A stretch of 43,238 nucleotides of DNA from Candidatus Poribacteria bacterium (GCA_022822785.1 JAJEAL010000119.1:1-43238), one strand, 5' to 3'. Positions 24,501 to 34,144 are shown, numbered from the stretch's first letter. Numbers and translations are program-made. Notes: generated from the sequence alone by a model not told the origin.

Positions 24501-26446
24501 TATCCAAAATAGAAGGTGTAGGTCGGTCTTTTAAGGAAGATCCCCACCAGACTCCAAAAACTGCCTAAGACGAAATCGCCGAGCGCCAATCCGAGAAAGA
24601 GCGGAATCGCTCTCCGATAAAGCACTATTCCTCCATATTTCAGGAGACTCCATTTGGCGACACCGGCGATGATGAATGGGGCCCAAAACATAAACATGTG
24701 GGACGATAACGAAATACCGTAACCCAGTGGATGGATGGGCCACCAAAAGAACCGGGCGCGAACTATTCCTAGCAGAACTGTGAAACCAAATCCAAAACCC
24801 ATCGCTGCGATGTGACCTGTCTGCGGATCCTTCGGAGTCGTCAACCAGCCGTGTAGGAAACGATAGGCACGGCCCCCAAAGCTGTTGATCTGCCCCCCGA
24901 TGTTCCCGGTGTCCACCCCCAACCTAAAGAAAGTTTCCAAAAGCATCAGTAAGCACAACGGCATTGCAACGATAAGGATGGCGAGCATCCACCGGGAGAG
25001 CCCTTTGACATTGAGGGATCCGCGTTCAGCGAGCTTGAAGGCTTCCAGCTGATGTGGCATAGGGTGGCTCCGGTTGTCGCGGTTGAACCAGAAAAAAAGC
25101 GAGAACCATGTGAGGTTCTGTGCACCGATCTGTCGAGTGCCCAACAGACTGACGAGGCTATGGTGGGGCCCAATGAATGTGGTTGAATGGATGGGGAAGC
25201 CAATCTGCGCACGCAGGCGCGTGAGCGGGATAGCAATCGTCGCGAAATGTGCAACGAAAAACAGGAGGGCAATCTTGAACCCCATGCCCCCTCGCATGGC
25301 AAAACCGATGAGAAAGAGGAGCCCTAATAGAACCCCCAAAAAAGCGGTTCGATAACGCATCGGCTCCCTCTCATCTTCTTCTGGCCGCGGTCTGATGGCA
25401 GCCTTCAGCGCCCGCCAGATCTGTCGGCGGGTTGCCCAGAGCGCAATCACACATATTCCTGTGTACGCTCCGGTTTGCTGCTCATACGGGTAGGGGAAAC
25501 CGGGGATTTGCTCCATGCCGGTTACGCTTGCAAAGAAAAACTGCATCTTATATAAAAAGAAAAAGAGGAGACACGACGCCAGAAGATCCATCGGCATAAG
25601 GAAGAAGAGTCCGACAGCAAAAGGGTATATGACAATCATACTGCCGCCGCGCAACAGCGCATTCCACGGCTTTTCGGTGAACAACGGTGCTAAAGAGATG
25701 GTTTTCGTGGGAACTTCTGGGATAATTGGGAACAGGACATGTAGCCCGTTGAGAAGACTGATGCCGGCCGCAATGGCAAATCCGCTCCACATTACCTTGC
25801 TGCGAAAGAAGCTGCCGGTGTTATAGGCAAGCTGGTAAGGGAGTTCAACGATCGGATAGGTTAGTCGCTCCTGTTCCGCCCACGCTTTCCTAATGATGAC
25901 GTTGATACATTGGGTGACCAAGAGCCAGACGAACGCAAAAGAACACCACCAGAATATCGGCTTCACCCAAGCACGCAAATATTGTGGCTCGAAAAAGGAT
26001 TTCTCCCCTCGATAAAAGGCGCGCCCTATCTCCGGATTGCTGATTGTCAACCAGTCAGGCAAGTAGTGGAAAAAGAGATCCCGCCACTCATTCTCCGGCG
26101 TGGCGAAGTAGAATGCGTGCACGACGATAGATGCCAACGGGAGGAACATGTCGTAGGACATAAAAATTAAAGAAATCGACATCAAAACGTAAAGGGTAGT
26201 TAATTCTCCGCCCGTCAGGATGTGTTGCGGGAAAAACCTTTTCACAAGCAGGTTGAGCGATGCCAATACTAGCACGGCGAAAACAACGGTGTAAAGTGGT
26301 GACATCAGGGTCGGGGGCGGACCGAAGGACGGTAAGGCTTCGCATTCAATATGCCACCAGTAGAAAATGGGTAGGAGGAGCAGCGTAATCAGAACGGGGC
26401 GCCAAGTAATAGGTTCGGGATGGGTCACGGAAAAGTTAGTTTGCAT
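24500..26446 (-). CDS. DUF6785 family multi-spanning membrane protein
   Basis: The 648-residue protein has about 14 to 16 hydrophobic segments and no signal peptide. Family-type motifs include LTGGELTTLYVLMSIS near the N-terminus, WAEQERLTYPIVELPYQL, and WWPIHPLGYGIS near the C-terminus. The WxxQERLxYPxxxLP and HPxGY elements recall oligopeptide-transporter-like proteins, and DUF6785 has been linked to that superfold, but the substrate is unknown. The start is the complement of 26444-26446, with no strong ribosome site. The last codons touch the MITE-like element, so the C-terminus may have been altered by its insertion. Confidence 0.88.
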   Translation of the reverse strand: MQTNFSVTHPEPITWRPVLITLLLLPIFYWWHIECEALPSFGPPPTLMSPLYTVVFAVLVLASLNLLVKRFFPQHILTGGELTTLYVLMSISLIFMSYDMFLPLASIVVHAFYFATPENEWRDLFFHYLPDWLTISNPEIGRAFYRGEKSFFEPQYLRAWVKPIFWWCSFAFVWLLVTQCINVIIRKAWAEQERLTYPIVELPYQLAYNTGSFFRSKVMWSGFAIAAGISLLNGLHVLFPIIPEVPTKTISLAPLFTEKPWNALLRGGSMIVIYPFAVGLFFLMPMDLLASCLLFFFLYKMQFFFASVTGMEQIPGFPYPYEQQTGAYTGICVIALWATRRQIWRALKAAIRPRPEEDEREPMRYRTAFLGVLLGLLFLIGFAMRGGMGFKIALLFFVAHFATIAIPLTRLRAQIGFPIHSTTFIGPHHSLVSLLGTRQIGAQNLTWFSLFFWFNRDNRSHPMPHQLEAFKLAERGSLNVKGLSRWMLAILIVAMPLCLLMLLETFFRLGVDTGNIGGQINSFGGRAYRFLHGWLTTPKDPQTGHIAAMGFGFGFTVLLGIVRARFFWWPIHPLGYGISLSSHMFMFWAPFIIAGVAKWSLLKYGGIVLYRRAIPLFLGLALGDFVLGSFWSLVGIFLKRPTYTFYFG

Positions 26447-27011
26447 TATCTGAACTCTATCAAGGAATCAGGACAGCTGCTCAATAAGCTGGTTATGCAA
26501 CTGTATTATAAGTCGGATATTATAGCGCAGGTTGCTAGTACTGCTGACATTTGAGAAATTGAATTCTTCTTCACTCCAAGAATCTTCAATGGGTAGGTAC
26601 AAGACCTACCCCTACGTTGGGTGGATTCCCTGTAGGGGCAACCCCCCGATAAATCCCCGATGAATCGGGACAGGCGGGATGCAAGCACTTGTGGTTGCCC
26701 TGTCGTAGGTCATGATGGATTTCCAATAACTAGCAACTTAGGTTATTATAGAACGCCTCTTATACTTTGTCAAACAGATTCAATGAGGTTTATATACTAA
26801 ATTTCTAAAGGTAGACTGGACACAAATTCTCGGTGCGAAAAACAGAGAGATGAAAGGCACCTGAGAAAAAGCGATACCAGTTACACTTTTGGCGAGATTG
26901 ACGAGGGATTTAAGGTGTGGTATAATGAATTGAGCTTTGCACAAGCACAGCCCCAGTAAATTTTAACCCTATTTTGGACGCGAGAGTGATCATCAAAACG
27001 GAGAACCCAAA
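26447..27011. other. Intergenic region with REP-like elements
   Basis: This 565-base gap between divergent genes holds a compound repeat at 26592-26709: arms GGTAGGT (26592-26598) and ACCTACC (26604-26610), CCTAC words, a CCCCGATGAATCGGGA hairpin, and GGGGCAACC pairing with GGTTGCCC. A promoter for the + strand gene lies at 26898-26926. No gene was seen. Confidence 0.6.
26898..26926 (+). promoter_or_regulatory. Strong sigma70-type promoter
   Basis: TTGACG (26898-26903) and TATAAT (26921-26926) with 17-base spacing, about 85 bases upstream of the PQQ-propeller gene. Confidence 0.75.
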
Positions 27012-28397
27012 ATGAAAAAGTATCAATTCCCTTCTGCCCCCCTATTTCTGATTGGTCTGATAATCATTGGGACCGCATGGCCGCAGCACCCTTCTCAAGC
27101 TACCGGAGATAATTGGCCACAATGGCGCGGTCCTAACCAAACCGGCGTTAGCGACGCCGAAAACCTGCCCACTGCATGGAGTCGGACTCAAAACATCGTT
27201 TGGAAGACACCGCTGCCCGCATGGAGCGGCGGTACGCCCATCGTATGGGCTGATAGAATCTTCCTTACTTCCCCAACGAAGGGCACAGAAGCATCTGCGG
27301 CCCCGGAACCGCAGCGTGAGCGAAGAGGACGGCGCGGACGTCGAGGAGGCGGACGGTCCCCCGGCGGCGATGAACTGCTGCTGATTTGTGTTTCAAGGAC
27401 AGACGGCGCTATCCTCTGGCAGCGTGAACTCGATACAGGGAATCAGCTGCATCGTAAGGGAAACGATTCGTCGCCCTCGCCGGTAACGGATGGCACGCAT
27501 ATCTGGGTCGTCACTGGCACAGGTGCTGTGGCTGCCTTCGATATGGAAGGGAACGAGGTTTGGAAGCGAAACCTTCAGGATGATTACGGACGATTCGGTC
27601 TTATGTGGGGATATGCCTCCTCCCCATTGCTTTACGAGGGAACCCTCATTATTGAAGTGCTTCACGGGTTCAGGACCGATGATCCATCCTATATTGTCGC
27701 TTTCAATGCTGCCACAGGCGAGGAAGTGTGGAGACAGGAACGGCCGACCGACGCTCTCGCCGAATCGCCTGATGCTTACACGACGCCTGCGCTGCTTGAA
27801 CATGATGGGGTCACTCAGATTGTGATTTCGGGAGCGGATTATGTGACCGGACACCATCCGGATACCGGCGAAGAGATTTGGCGTTCTTGGGGATTGAATC
27901 CACATCAGGAACGGAACTATCGGGTTGTTGGATCTCCGTTCGTCGTGGACGGGATCATCTATGCACCGACTCGCAAACGACCACTGTTAGCCCTGCGTGC
28001 AGGTGGCACCGGCGATATAACCGACAGTCACTTGGCATGGAAATGGGACGGTCCCGGCGCACCGGACGTTCCGACATCGGCCTGTGATGGCACCTATTTT
28101 TATATGGTGGACGACAGAGGGCTAGCAACCTGTCTTGACGCTAAGACAGGTAAGGTGGTGTGGGGACCTGAGCGTACCGCAGAGGGTACAGTAAGTTCCT
28201 CACCGGTTTTGGCAGATGGAAAACTCTACATCACCAATGAGTTTGCGGTAACGACGGTTATCGCAGCCGGTCCGGAGTTCAAGGTCTTGGCAACCAATGA
28301 GTTAGATGGCAGCTACACCTTGTCGTCGCTCGCGGTTGCCGGTTCCCAGCTTTTCATGCGGACCGGGACACATTTGTACTGTATTGAAACAGAGTAG
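27012..28397 (+). CDS. PQQ-binding-like beta-propeller protein
   Basis: The 461-residue exported protein has a signal peptide (LFLIGLIIIGTAWP), then WPQWRGPNQTGVS, the hallmark of this family, and repeated blades of the type DGAILWQRELDTG, GNEVWKRNL, TGEEVWRQE, TGKVVWGPE. The blade pattern is that of PQQ-like quinoprotein propellers. Catalytic PQQ residues were not checked and many family members bind no cofactor. A low-complexity Arg/Gly tract (RERRGRRGRRGGGRSPGG) is inserted after the first blade. GGAG upstream and the promoter at 26898 support ATG 27012. Confidence 0.9.
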   Translation: MKKYQFPSAPLFLIGLIIIGTAWPQHPSQATGDNWPQWRGPNQTGVSDAENLPTAWSRTQNIVWKTPLPAWSGGTPIVWADRIFLTSPTKGTEASAAPEPQRERRGRRGRRGGGRSPGGDELLLICVSRTDGAILWQRELDTGNQLHRKGNDSSPSPVTDGTHIWVVTGTGAVAAFDMEGNEVWKRNLQDDYGRFGLMWGYASSPLLYEGTLIIEVLHGFRTDDPSYIVAFNAATGEEVWRQERPTDALAESPDAYTTPALLEHDGVTQIVISGADYVTGHHPDTGEEIWRSWGLNPHQERNYRVVGSPFVVDGIIYAPTRKRPLLALRAGGTGDITDSHLAWKWDGPGAPDVPTSACDGTYFYMVDDRGLATCLDAKTGKVVWGPERTAEGTVSSSPVLADGKLYITNEFAVTTVIAAGPEFKVLATNELDGSYTLSSLAVAGSQLFMRTGTHLYCIETE

Positions 28398-28482
28398 CTG
28401 AACAGCTGGAAAATGCGAATCTGGAGGGGCTAGCAGCAATGCCCCTCCCAAAAGTTATTTTTATTCCATTTGTGCGGTCATA

Positions 28483-29349
28483 TTACGGATAAATTAGATA
28501 TCCCTTACGCGCTGTCCGGGTGCGATAAAGGCAGCCGCCCGCGGTCACATAGAGGGTCTGTAGGTCAGCATCTCCAAAGGTACAGTTTGTCGGTTGGTCG
28601 GTCGGCAGTGGATGCGTTTCTAGTACACGACCGCTCGGTGCGAATACGTAGATCATGGGGCCTGGCCCACTCTGCTTCCACCCCGCTGTCGCGACGATAT
28701 TCCCTTCTGTGTCAAGACACATCCCATCAATGCCGCGATGCGGGAAGAAGTTATGCAGCACCTCAGGTTCTCCCGCCGTGCCATCGTTGTTGATTGGATA
28801 CCCACGTAACTCTCGCTTGTTGTCACCATAGTGGCTTTGAGCAACATAGAGCCATTTCCCATCCGGAGAAATCAGGAGCCCATTCGGTTTTGTTGTGTCA
28901 TAGGTGACTCGGTTGATTTCCCACCCGCCATCTGGTTGTGAGTCTAGCCGGTACACAGATTCGTGATCGAGCTCCATATCATCAAATTTTTCGCCGTAAC
29001 GCGGGTCGGTGAACCAGATTCGTCCTTGCGCGTCGAAAGCAAGGTCGTTCGGACTGTTGAGGCGTTTGCCTTCAAAAGCGTCCACAAGCACATCAGTTGT
29101 GCCATCCGTGTGGTAGCGCACCATCCGTCTCCCACCACCTTCGCAAGCGTACAATTCGCCTGCCTTATCAAACATCAGACCATTCGCTTGGTTGGTTCCT
29201 GTGCGAAACTCTGTGCATTCGCCGCTGCTCGGATCGTAACGCATAATGCGGTTATTTGGTATATCGGTAAATAGTAGTGCTTCTCCATCCCACGCGGGCC
29301 CTTCCGTAAAATTAAATGGTCCCGCAACCAATTCAAAATCCCAGCTCAT
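28483..29349 (-). CDS. SMP-30/gluconolactonase-like beta-propeller hydrolase
   Basis: The 288-residue cytoplasmic protein starts at the complement of 29347-29349, six bases after AGGAGG. It carries the SMP-30 metal-binding positions: Glu in NFTEGPAW, Asn-Asp in SPNDLAFDAQGRIWFTD, and the PNGLLISPDG and GIDGMCLD segments. The family opens lactones of sugar acids; the substrate here is not known. It converges with the PQQ-type gene and diverges from the VOC gene. Confidence 0.92.
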   Translation of the reverse strand: MSWDFELVAGPFNFTEGPAWDGEALLFTDIPNNRIMRYDPSSGECTEFRTGTNQANGLMFDKAGELYACEGGGRRMVRYHTDGTTDVLVDAFEGKRLNSPNDLAFDAQGRIWFTDPRYGEKFDDMELDHESVYRLDSQPDGGWEINRVTYDTTKPNGLLISPDGKWLYVAQSHYGDNKRELRGYPINNDGTAGEPEVLHNFFPHRGIDGMCLDTEGNIVATAGWKQSGPGPMIYVFAPSGRVLETHPLPTDQPTNCTFGDADLQTLYVTAGGCLYRTRTARKGYLIYP

Positions 29350-29439
29350 ACTTTTCCTCCTGAAAGAATGATGTAGTACGATGGTAGTTATACCACGGAT
29401 TCGCGGTCTAAGTCAAGTGGCGAGTTCACCGCTTTTTTA

Positions 29440-29468
29440 TTGGCACACTCGCGACTTTCGGTTATAAT
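29440..29468 (+). promoter_or_regulatory. Sigma70-type promoter of VOC gene
   Basis: TTGGCA (29440-29445) and TATAAT (29463-29468) have 17-base spacing, about 90 bases before ATG 29561. Confidence 0.65.
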
Positions 29469-29560
29469 AACGCAAGTTACAGCACATTGCTTCAAATCCC
29501 AGTTTATCAAGGTGGAGTGCGCCCACTACTTTATAAATAATTCTAAAGAGGAGTATCAGT

Positions 29561-29974
29561 ATGGCAGTTCTCAGACACGTTGCATTGCGAGTGAAGGATA
29601 AGGAAGAGACACGCCGATTTTATGAGATGATTGGATTCAAATTTGTCGGCTATCGCGGTCCAGACAGTACGAGCAGCGTCGATCTCACCGATGGAACGCT
29701 CAACATGACAATCCTCCAGTACGATGGCGAAGAACGTCAACCGCTAGCGGAGCTCAGCGAGTTTATGCACATTGGTGTCATCGTGGAAGATTTAGCGGAT
29801 ATCTATAAAAAGCTTCTAGATAGTGGTGCCAACCTATTACGCGATGATGTCAAGAAGCGCAATGAGATCGATTGGGAGCAGCCACCGACCCGCTCGTTCA
29901 AGGTCTCTGATCCGGATGGGAACGTGATTGACGTTACATGTGCAAAGGATGAGTGGCGCGGGGTCACGATCTGA
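29561..29974 (+). CDS. VOC (glyoxalase/dioxygenase-like) protein
   Basis: The 137-residue protein has the two beta-alpha-beta-beta-beta units of the VOC superfamily. It begins LRHVALRVKDKEETRRFYEMIGF, then MHIGVIVEDL, and ends SFKVSDPDGNVIDVT. His at residue ~5, His in MHIGV and the late Asp/Glu positions are candidate metal ligands. Substrate cannot be predicted. AGAGGAG precedes the ATG. It is monocistronic between two promoter-containing or repeat-containing gaps. Confidence 0.88.
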   Translation: MAVLRHVALRVKDKEETRRFYEMIGFKFVGYRGPDSTSSVDLTDGTLNMTILQYDGEERQPLAELSEFMHIGVIVEDLADIYKKLLDSGANLLRDDVKKRNEIDWEQPPTRSFKVSDPDGNVIDVTCAKDEWRGVTI

Positions 29975-30349
29975 TTCTGCACTACTATTAATCCAAGTCG
30001 CTGTGTAAGCCGCTGCCCACAGAGCCAAAATGAGGGCTGTTCCTTTCCAACCAGGTCGGAGAATCCCCCGATCGGGGGATTCAAAGCAACGTGCCTATTA
30101 CTACCAACTTGTGGCAGAAAACAATTATGGTAGATTTTAGAATTAATTGGACACTCTGTACCGGCGAGGCCCGGAAACCACGCCGACCAAGGATGGAAAA
30201 ATCCGGGCTATCACCCCGGTAGGTGCGATTGCTAACCGCACCGCATAGGCGCAGTTGGAAACAGCGCCTACCAAACATGGGAAGCGAAGGTTTCTATTTA
30301 TTTTTAGAATTCACCATAAATCGCTGGAAAAGACAGGTAGGGTGTATCA
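29975..30349. other. Intergenic region with three hairpins
   Basis: The 375-base gap holds GAATCCCCC...GGGGGATTC (30061-30083, loop GATC), which is a plausible terminator-type stem, then GGTGCG...CGCACC (30222-30227 / 30237-30242) and TAGGCGC...GCGCCTA (30246-30252 / 30264-30270). The last two lie four bases apart, close to the lipoate ligase start. No gene was seen. Confidence 0.6.
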
Positions 30350-31141
30350 TTGACTTGGAGGCTTATCAACACGGAAGAAAACAGTGCCGCCATGAACATG
30401 GCGGTTGATGAGGCGATGCTTTTGGCGCAGAACGGTAGCCTCCAGCCGACACTGCGGTTCTACGACTGGTTACAACCGGCGTTCAGTTTCGGCTATTTCC
30501 AGCGGATTTCAGAGGAGGTAGATGTCGCAACGTGTGACACCCATGGCATTGAGATTGTTCGACGTATCACCGGCGGCGGCACAGTGATACACGGTTGGGA
30601 TGTGACGTATACCCTCATCGTTCCTCACGGTTGTGGAACATTCCCAAAGGACATCTCGGCCGCATATTGTGCTATTAGCGACTGCCTGATTAACGGATTG
30701 CAGCGGTTAGACATTGACGTCGCATACCAGGCTGACAAGCCGACAGCGGAGGATGCGCCTAATATCTGTCTCACCAATCCCGCGCAATACGACACACTAC
30801 TAAACGAAAAAAAGATAGCAGGCGTTTCCCAACGCCGCAATCGAGTAGGTGTGATGTATCAGGGATACATTGCGCTCAACCTTCCCCCTTCAGAAGTCTT
30901 AGCTCTCGCTTCCCGGCAAGTTAGTTTTGATCAGCTAGCGGCAGGGAAATCCACTGCAATCAACGAGTGCCGATCTTTTCCCGTATACCGGAGAGAGATT
31001 GAAGCAGCAGTCGCCTTGGGATTTGAGGAGACACTCGGCGTCCGATTGACAAACAGTGAGCTGTCCCCTGAAGAGATAGAGGCTGCTGCATCCCTTGCAC
31101 AAACAAAATATGGGGCTGCTGAATGGAATTTCCGTCGATAA
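30350..31141 (+). CDS. Lipoate-protein ligase A-like protein
   Basis: The 263-residue protein starts at TTG 30350 (no ATG is available upstream in frame) after GGTAGGGTG. It carries the LplA/LipM signature RRITGGGTVIHGWDVTYT (~residues 71-90), the N-terminal NMAVDEAML and the lysine segment KKIAGVSQRR. It could attach lipoate or octanoate to acyl-carrier E2 proteins, but the target is unknown. The final 19 bases overlap the SUMF1-domain gene, so the two are probably co-transcribed. Confidence 0.87.
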   Translation: MTWRLINTEENSAAMNMAVDEAMLLAQNGSLQPTLRFYDWLQPAFSFGYFQRISEEVDVATCDTHGIEIVRRITGGGTVIHGWDVTYTLIVPHGCGTFPKDISAAYCAISDCLINGLQRLDIDVAYQADKPTAEDAPNICLTNPAQYDTLLNEKKIAGVSQRRNRVGVMYQGYIALNLPPSEVLALASRQVSFDQLAAGKSTAINECRSFPVYRREIEAAVALGFEETLGVRLTNSELSPEEIEAAASLAQTKYGAAEWNFRR

Positions 31142-32229
31142 CCCTAAGTGCTGACCGCTCAGACATCTCCCAACAGTGGGATGATGTGCTTATTCCACGG
31201 AGTGCGTTCATTATGGGCACCGACATCGAACCGTTCTATGGGACAATTTTGGCACAGTCTCGATATGCGAAGCTGGACGAAGCACCGATGCATGTGCGGT
31301 TTCTCGAACCTTACCGCATCACTCGTTACCCGGTTACAAACGCAGAATACGAAGCGTTTGTGAGTGCGACGGGGCACACACACCCCCCCCATTGGGCAGG
31401 TGGAAGAGCGCCTGACGGCGAAGCGACTTTACCGGTTGTACACATCAGTTGGAATGATGCAAATGCATACGCACAGTGGGCACAAGGACGACTCCCGACC
31501 GAAGCGGAATGGGAGAAGGCAGCAAGAGGCGCGGATGGTCGTATGTACCCGTGGGGAGATGAGTTTGCATCCGCTGCGGATGGGGGCGCAGTCCTTCTCA
31601 CGGAGCAACCTACGGCGGTAGGCAATCGTCCCACGGCTGTAAGTCCTTACGGGGTGCACGAGGTCGCCGGAAATGTATGGGAATGGACCGCTGACTGGTA
31701 TCAACCGTATGAAGGGAATACGCATCGGGATGCAGATTACGGAACAAAACATAAGGTTTTGCGAGGCGGTTCATGGTTGGAGGTCCGGGACGAAACCGCA
31801 AATCGATATTTCCGATGCGCCAATCGGTTGCATGCCCCGCCCACCTATACTGCAAGCAATATAGGTTTTCGATGTGTCCGAGATGTCGTGCTAGTTTCCT
31901 CGAATACGGATACAGCCGAGGACAGTGTGCAGGTGTATCCAACGCAAATATCCACTGAGCTATTGAACAGATATGTCAGACAAGAAAGATTGAAGAATTT
32001 ACAACAGATTCGCAAACGCGCACGCGACCGCTGTCTAGGTGATTTCAGCATTGCCTCCCTTGCAGTTGGCGCCGGTTACTACGGCATGATGACACCAACG
32101 CTTGAAATTGGGGGTTTTACATTAGCAATGGTTGGCGTCGGTTTCTTATTCAGTGCAGGCGTAAATTTCTGGCGACAGTGGCGGGCGAGAGGTCAATTAA
32201 ACTTGACCAAGATGGAAAAGGTATCCTGA
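31123..32229 (+). CDS. SUMF1/FGE-like domain protein with C-terminal membrane tail
   Basis: The 368-residue protein has an FGE-sulfatase/EgtB-like domain (about residues 20-250): FIMGTD, YRITRYPVTNAEYEAFV, WNDANAYAQWAQGRLPTEAEWEKAARG, YPWGDE, EVAGNVWEWTADWY, KVLRGGSW, FRCANR and NIGFRCV. Only one Cys lies in the active-site region; the partner Cys five residues upstream in true formylglycine-generating enzymes is Asn here. It may therefore not make formylglycine. A charged helix (RYVRQERLKNLQQIRKRAR) and two hydrophobic helices follow at the C-terminus, probably anchoring it in the membrane. It overlaps the lipoate ligase gene by 19 bases. Confidence 0.87.
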   Translation: MEFPSITLSADRSDISQQWDDVLIPRSAFIMGTDIEPFYGTILAQSRYAKLDEAPMHVRFLEPYRITRYPVTNAEYEAFVSATGHTHPPHWAGGRAPDGEATLPVVHISWNDANAYAQWAQGRLPTEAEWEKAARGADGRMYPWGDEFASAADGGAVLLTEQPTAVGNRPTAVSPYGVHEVAGNVWEWTADWYQPYEGNTHRDADYGTKHKVLRGGSWLEVRDETANRYFRCANRLHAPPTYTASNIGFRCVRDVVLVSSNTDTAEDSVQVYPTQISTELLNRYVRQERLKNLQQIRKRARDRCLGDFSIASLAVGAGYYGMMTPTLEIGGFTLAMVGVGFLFSAGVNFWRQWRARGQLNLTKMEKVS

Positions 32230-32253
32230 TATTCTTGGCTCATATAAAAAGAA

Positions 32254-32310
32254 AGTGCAAAGCATGAAGAGAAACCGAGTTTTCAAAAAAAAACTCGGTT
32301 TCTTTGCACT
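32254..32310. repeat. Long bulged hairpin after the SUMF1-domain gene
   Basis: Outer arms AGTGCAA (32254-32260) and TTGCACT (32304-32310), and inner 13-base perfect arms AGAAACCGAGTTT (32270-32282) and AAACTCGGTTTCT (32291-32303), with a nine-base bulge on the left. It is a probable transcription terminator or repeat. The word from 32304 to 32328 recurs at 14688-14712. The rest of the 305-base gap to 32534 shows only CACGTTT-type repeats. Confidence 0.65.
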
Positions 32311-32534
32311 AAATCTTAACATGAGCGATATTCTTTTAATGTTGGTAGCCCAAGCGGAAGAAAAGTTCAGAACCCAAAGCACGTAAAACGTAATGCCTAA
32401 AACGTGAAAGCTATTCGTTTACCGAATAAATAGTTGATTGATGAAGCTTGAGCTAGGAACTCTTAATTGTGCTGTACGATTTTTCGTGATGAGCCCGCGC
32501 TGCTTAGGATTTCGGAGGAGAATTGTGAGTTGAG

Positions 32535-34070
32535 ATGAATGCAAATGATACCGATAGGCGTCTTAGGTCGCGCGGGATTATACTTCTGCTCTCGGTTTCG
32601 ATTATTGCGATCTGCGCGATTATCTATGAGCTTGGGATTGGGAGTTTATCCTCTTACCTCTTAGGCAATAGCGTTTATCAGTTTTCGATTACGATCGGGC
32701 TATTCATGACAGCGATGGGTATCGGGTCGTATCTGTCGAAATATATCACGCGTCAGCTCATCACAGCGTTTATTCGCGTTGAATTGGTGATTGGTTGCAT
32801 CGGCGGCTTTTCTTGTCCTATCCTGTTTGCTGCATACAGCTTCAAGTTCTTCTACGTTCCAATCATGTGGATATTAATTATTTTGATTGGGACCTTAATC
32901 GGGTTAGAGTTGCCGCTGCTGACCCGAATCTTCCGCGAATATACGACGCTCCGCACAGCACTAGCAAATGCCCTCACCTTCGATTATCTGGGTGGATTAA
33001 TCGGTGCGCTTGCGTTTCCACTGCTGCTGTTACCCCTATTGGGGATTTTTGAAACCTCGCTGGTGATGGGGCTAGCCAACCTCGCTGTGGTGATTGGTAA
33101 CTTGATTCTGTTTCGACGCGAAATCCAGCATTTCAAGCAGACCGTTGTAGTAACCGCGTTAATAACAACTGGACTGGTTGCGGCATTGGTGATTAGCGAT
33201 CCGGTGAGCGGTTACCTCGAACAGCGCGTCTACACCGACCGGATCATCCTATCGAAAGCATCCAAATATCAACGGATTGTCGTAACCCGCTGGAAGGACG
33301 ATGTCCGCCTCTACATCAATGGGCGTTTGCAGTTCAGCGCGATGGATGAGTACCGCTATCACGAAGCGTTAATCCATCCGGCGGCATCGTTGGTTCCCTC
33401 ACGGGCACAGGTGCTGCTCCTCGGCGGCGGCGATGGACTTGCGGCCCGCGAGATTTTGAAATACAACGATGTCAAGAAAATCACCGTGGTTGACTTGGAC
33501 CCGATGATAACGGAACTCGCGTCCGCAGACAGTGCGCTACGTCAGCTCAACGGAGATGCACTTCACAATCCGAAAGTGCAGGTAATCAATCAGGATGCCC
33601 AGCAGTTCCTTCAGACAACCGCCCAACGTTATAATTTAATCATTATCGATCTCCCCGATCCGAGCGATGAATCGCTTGTATCGCTTTATTCAGACACCTT
33701 CTACCATCTCGTCAAACGTCATCTCGCTAAAGACGGCCTTGCTGTGACGCAGAGCAGCTCCCCCTTTTTTGCACAGAATGCATTCTGGTGTATCCATCAG
33801 ACAATCGAGGCTGCCGGGTTGTATGCAACCGCTTACCATGTAAATGTGCCGAGCTTTGGTGAATGGGGGTTTAATCTGTTTGGTGAATGGCAAATTGATC
33901 CGCAGCAGGTTAGGATATCGGTGCCGACCCGTTTTCTGTCGGACGAATCACTCGCGCCACTATTCGTCTTTGACAAAGATATCGATGAGGTTGAGACGCA
34001 GATCAATACTCTCTTAACGCCAATTCTGCTTTTCTATCACCGGGAGGGGTGGGAGTCGTGGGGACTATAA
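32535..34070 (+). CDS. Membrane-fused polyamine aminopropyltransferase (SpeE-like)
   Basis: The 511-residue protein has about seven membrane helices in residues 15-230, then a spermidine synthase domain: YHEALIHPA, LLLGGGDGLAAREILKY (GGGDG near 297), ITVVDLDP and DLPDPSDES, the AdoMet-family fold with the acidic catalytic region. It would transfer an aminopropyl group from decarboxylated AdoMet. Membrane-fused SpeE proteins often lie beside SpeD-like and FAD-oxidoreductase genes, as here. GGAGGAG upstream is somewhat far from the ATG. Confidence 0.9.
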   Translation: MNANDTDRRLRSRGIILLLSVSIIAICAIIYELGIGSLSSYLLGNSVYQFSITIGLFMTAMGIGSYLSKYITRQLITAFIRVELVIGCIGGFSCPILFAAYSFKFFYVPIMWILIILIGTLIGLELPLLTRIFREYTTLRTALANALTFDYLGGLIGALAFPLLLLPLLGIFETSLVMGLANLAVVIGNLILFRREIQHFKQTVVVTALITTGLVAALVISDPVSGYLEQRVYTDRIILSKASKYQRIVVTRWKDDVRLYINGRLQFSAMDEYRYHEALIHPAASLVPSRAQVLLLGGGDGLAAREILKYNDVKKITVVDLDPMITELASADSALRQLNGDALHNPKVQVINQDAQQFLQTTAQRYNLIIIDLPDPSDESLVSLYSDTFYHLVKRHLAKDGLAVTQSSSPFFAQNAFWCIHQTIEAAGLYATAYHVNVPSFGEWGFNLFGEWQIDPQQVRISVPTRFLSDESLAPLFVFDKDIDEVETQINTLLTPILLFYHREGWESWGL

Positions 34071-34144
34071 GACTTTGTGCTTTATTTTCTGTCCACGTCC
34101 CGTTTTCCGTTTTTCACCTTCACGTATCACGTTGCACTTAAATC

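Noticed and set aside
27393-27905. 170-residue minus-strand ORF inside the PQQ gene
   Set aside because: Antisense shadow of a well-supported propeller gene with no recognisable domain.
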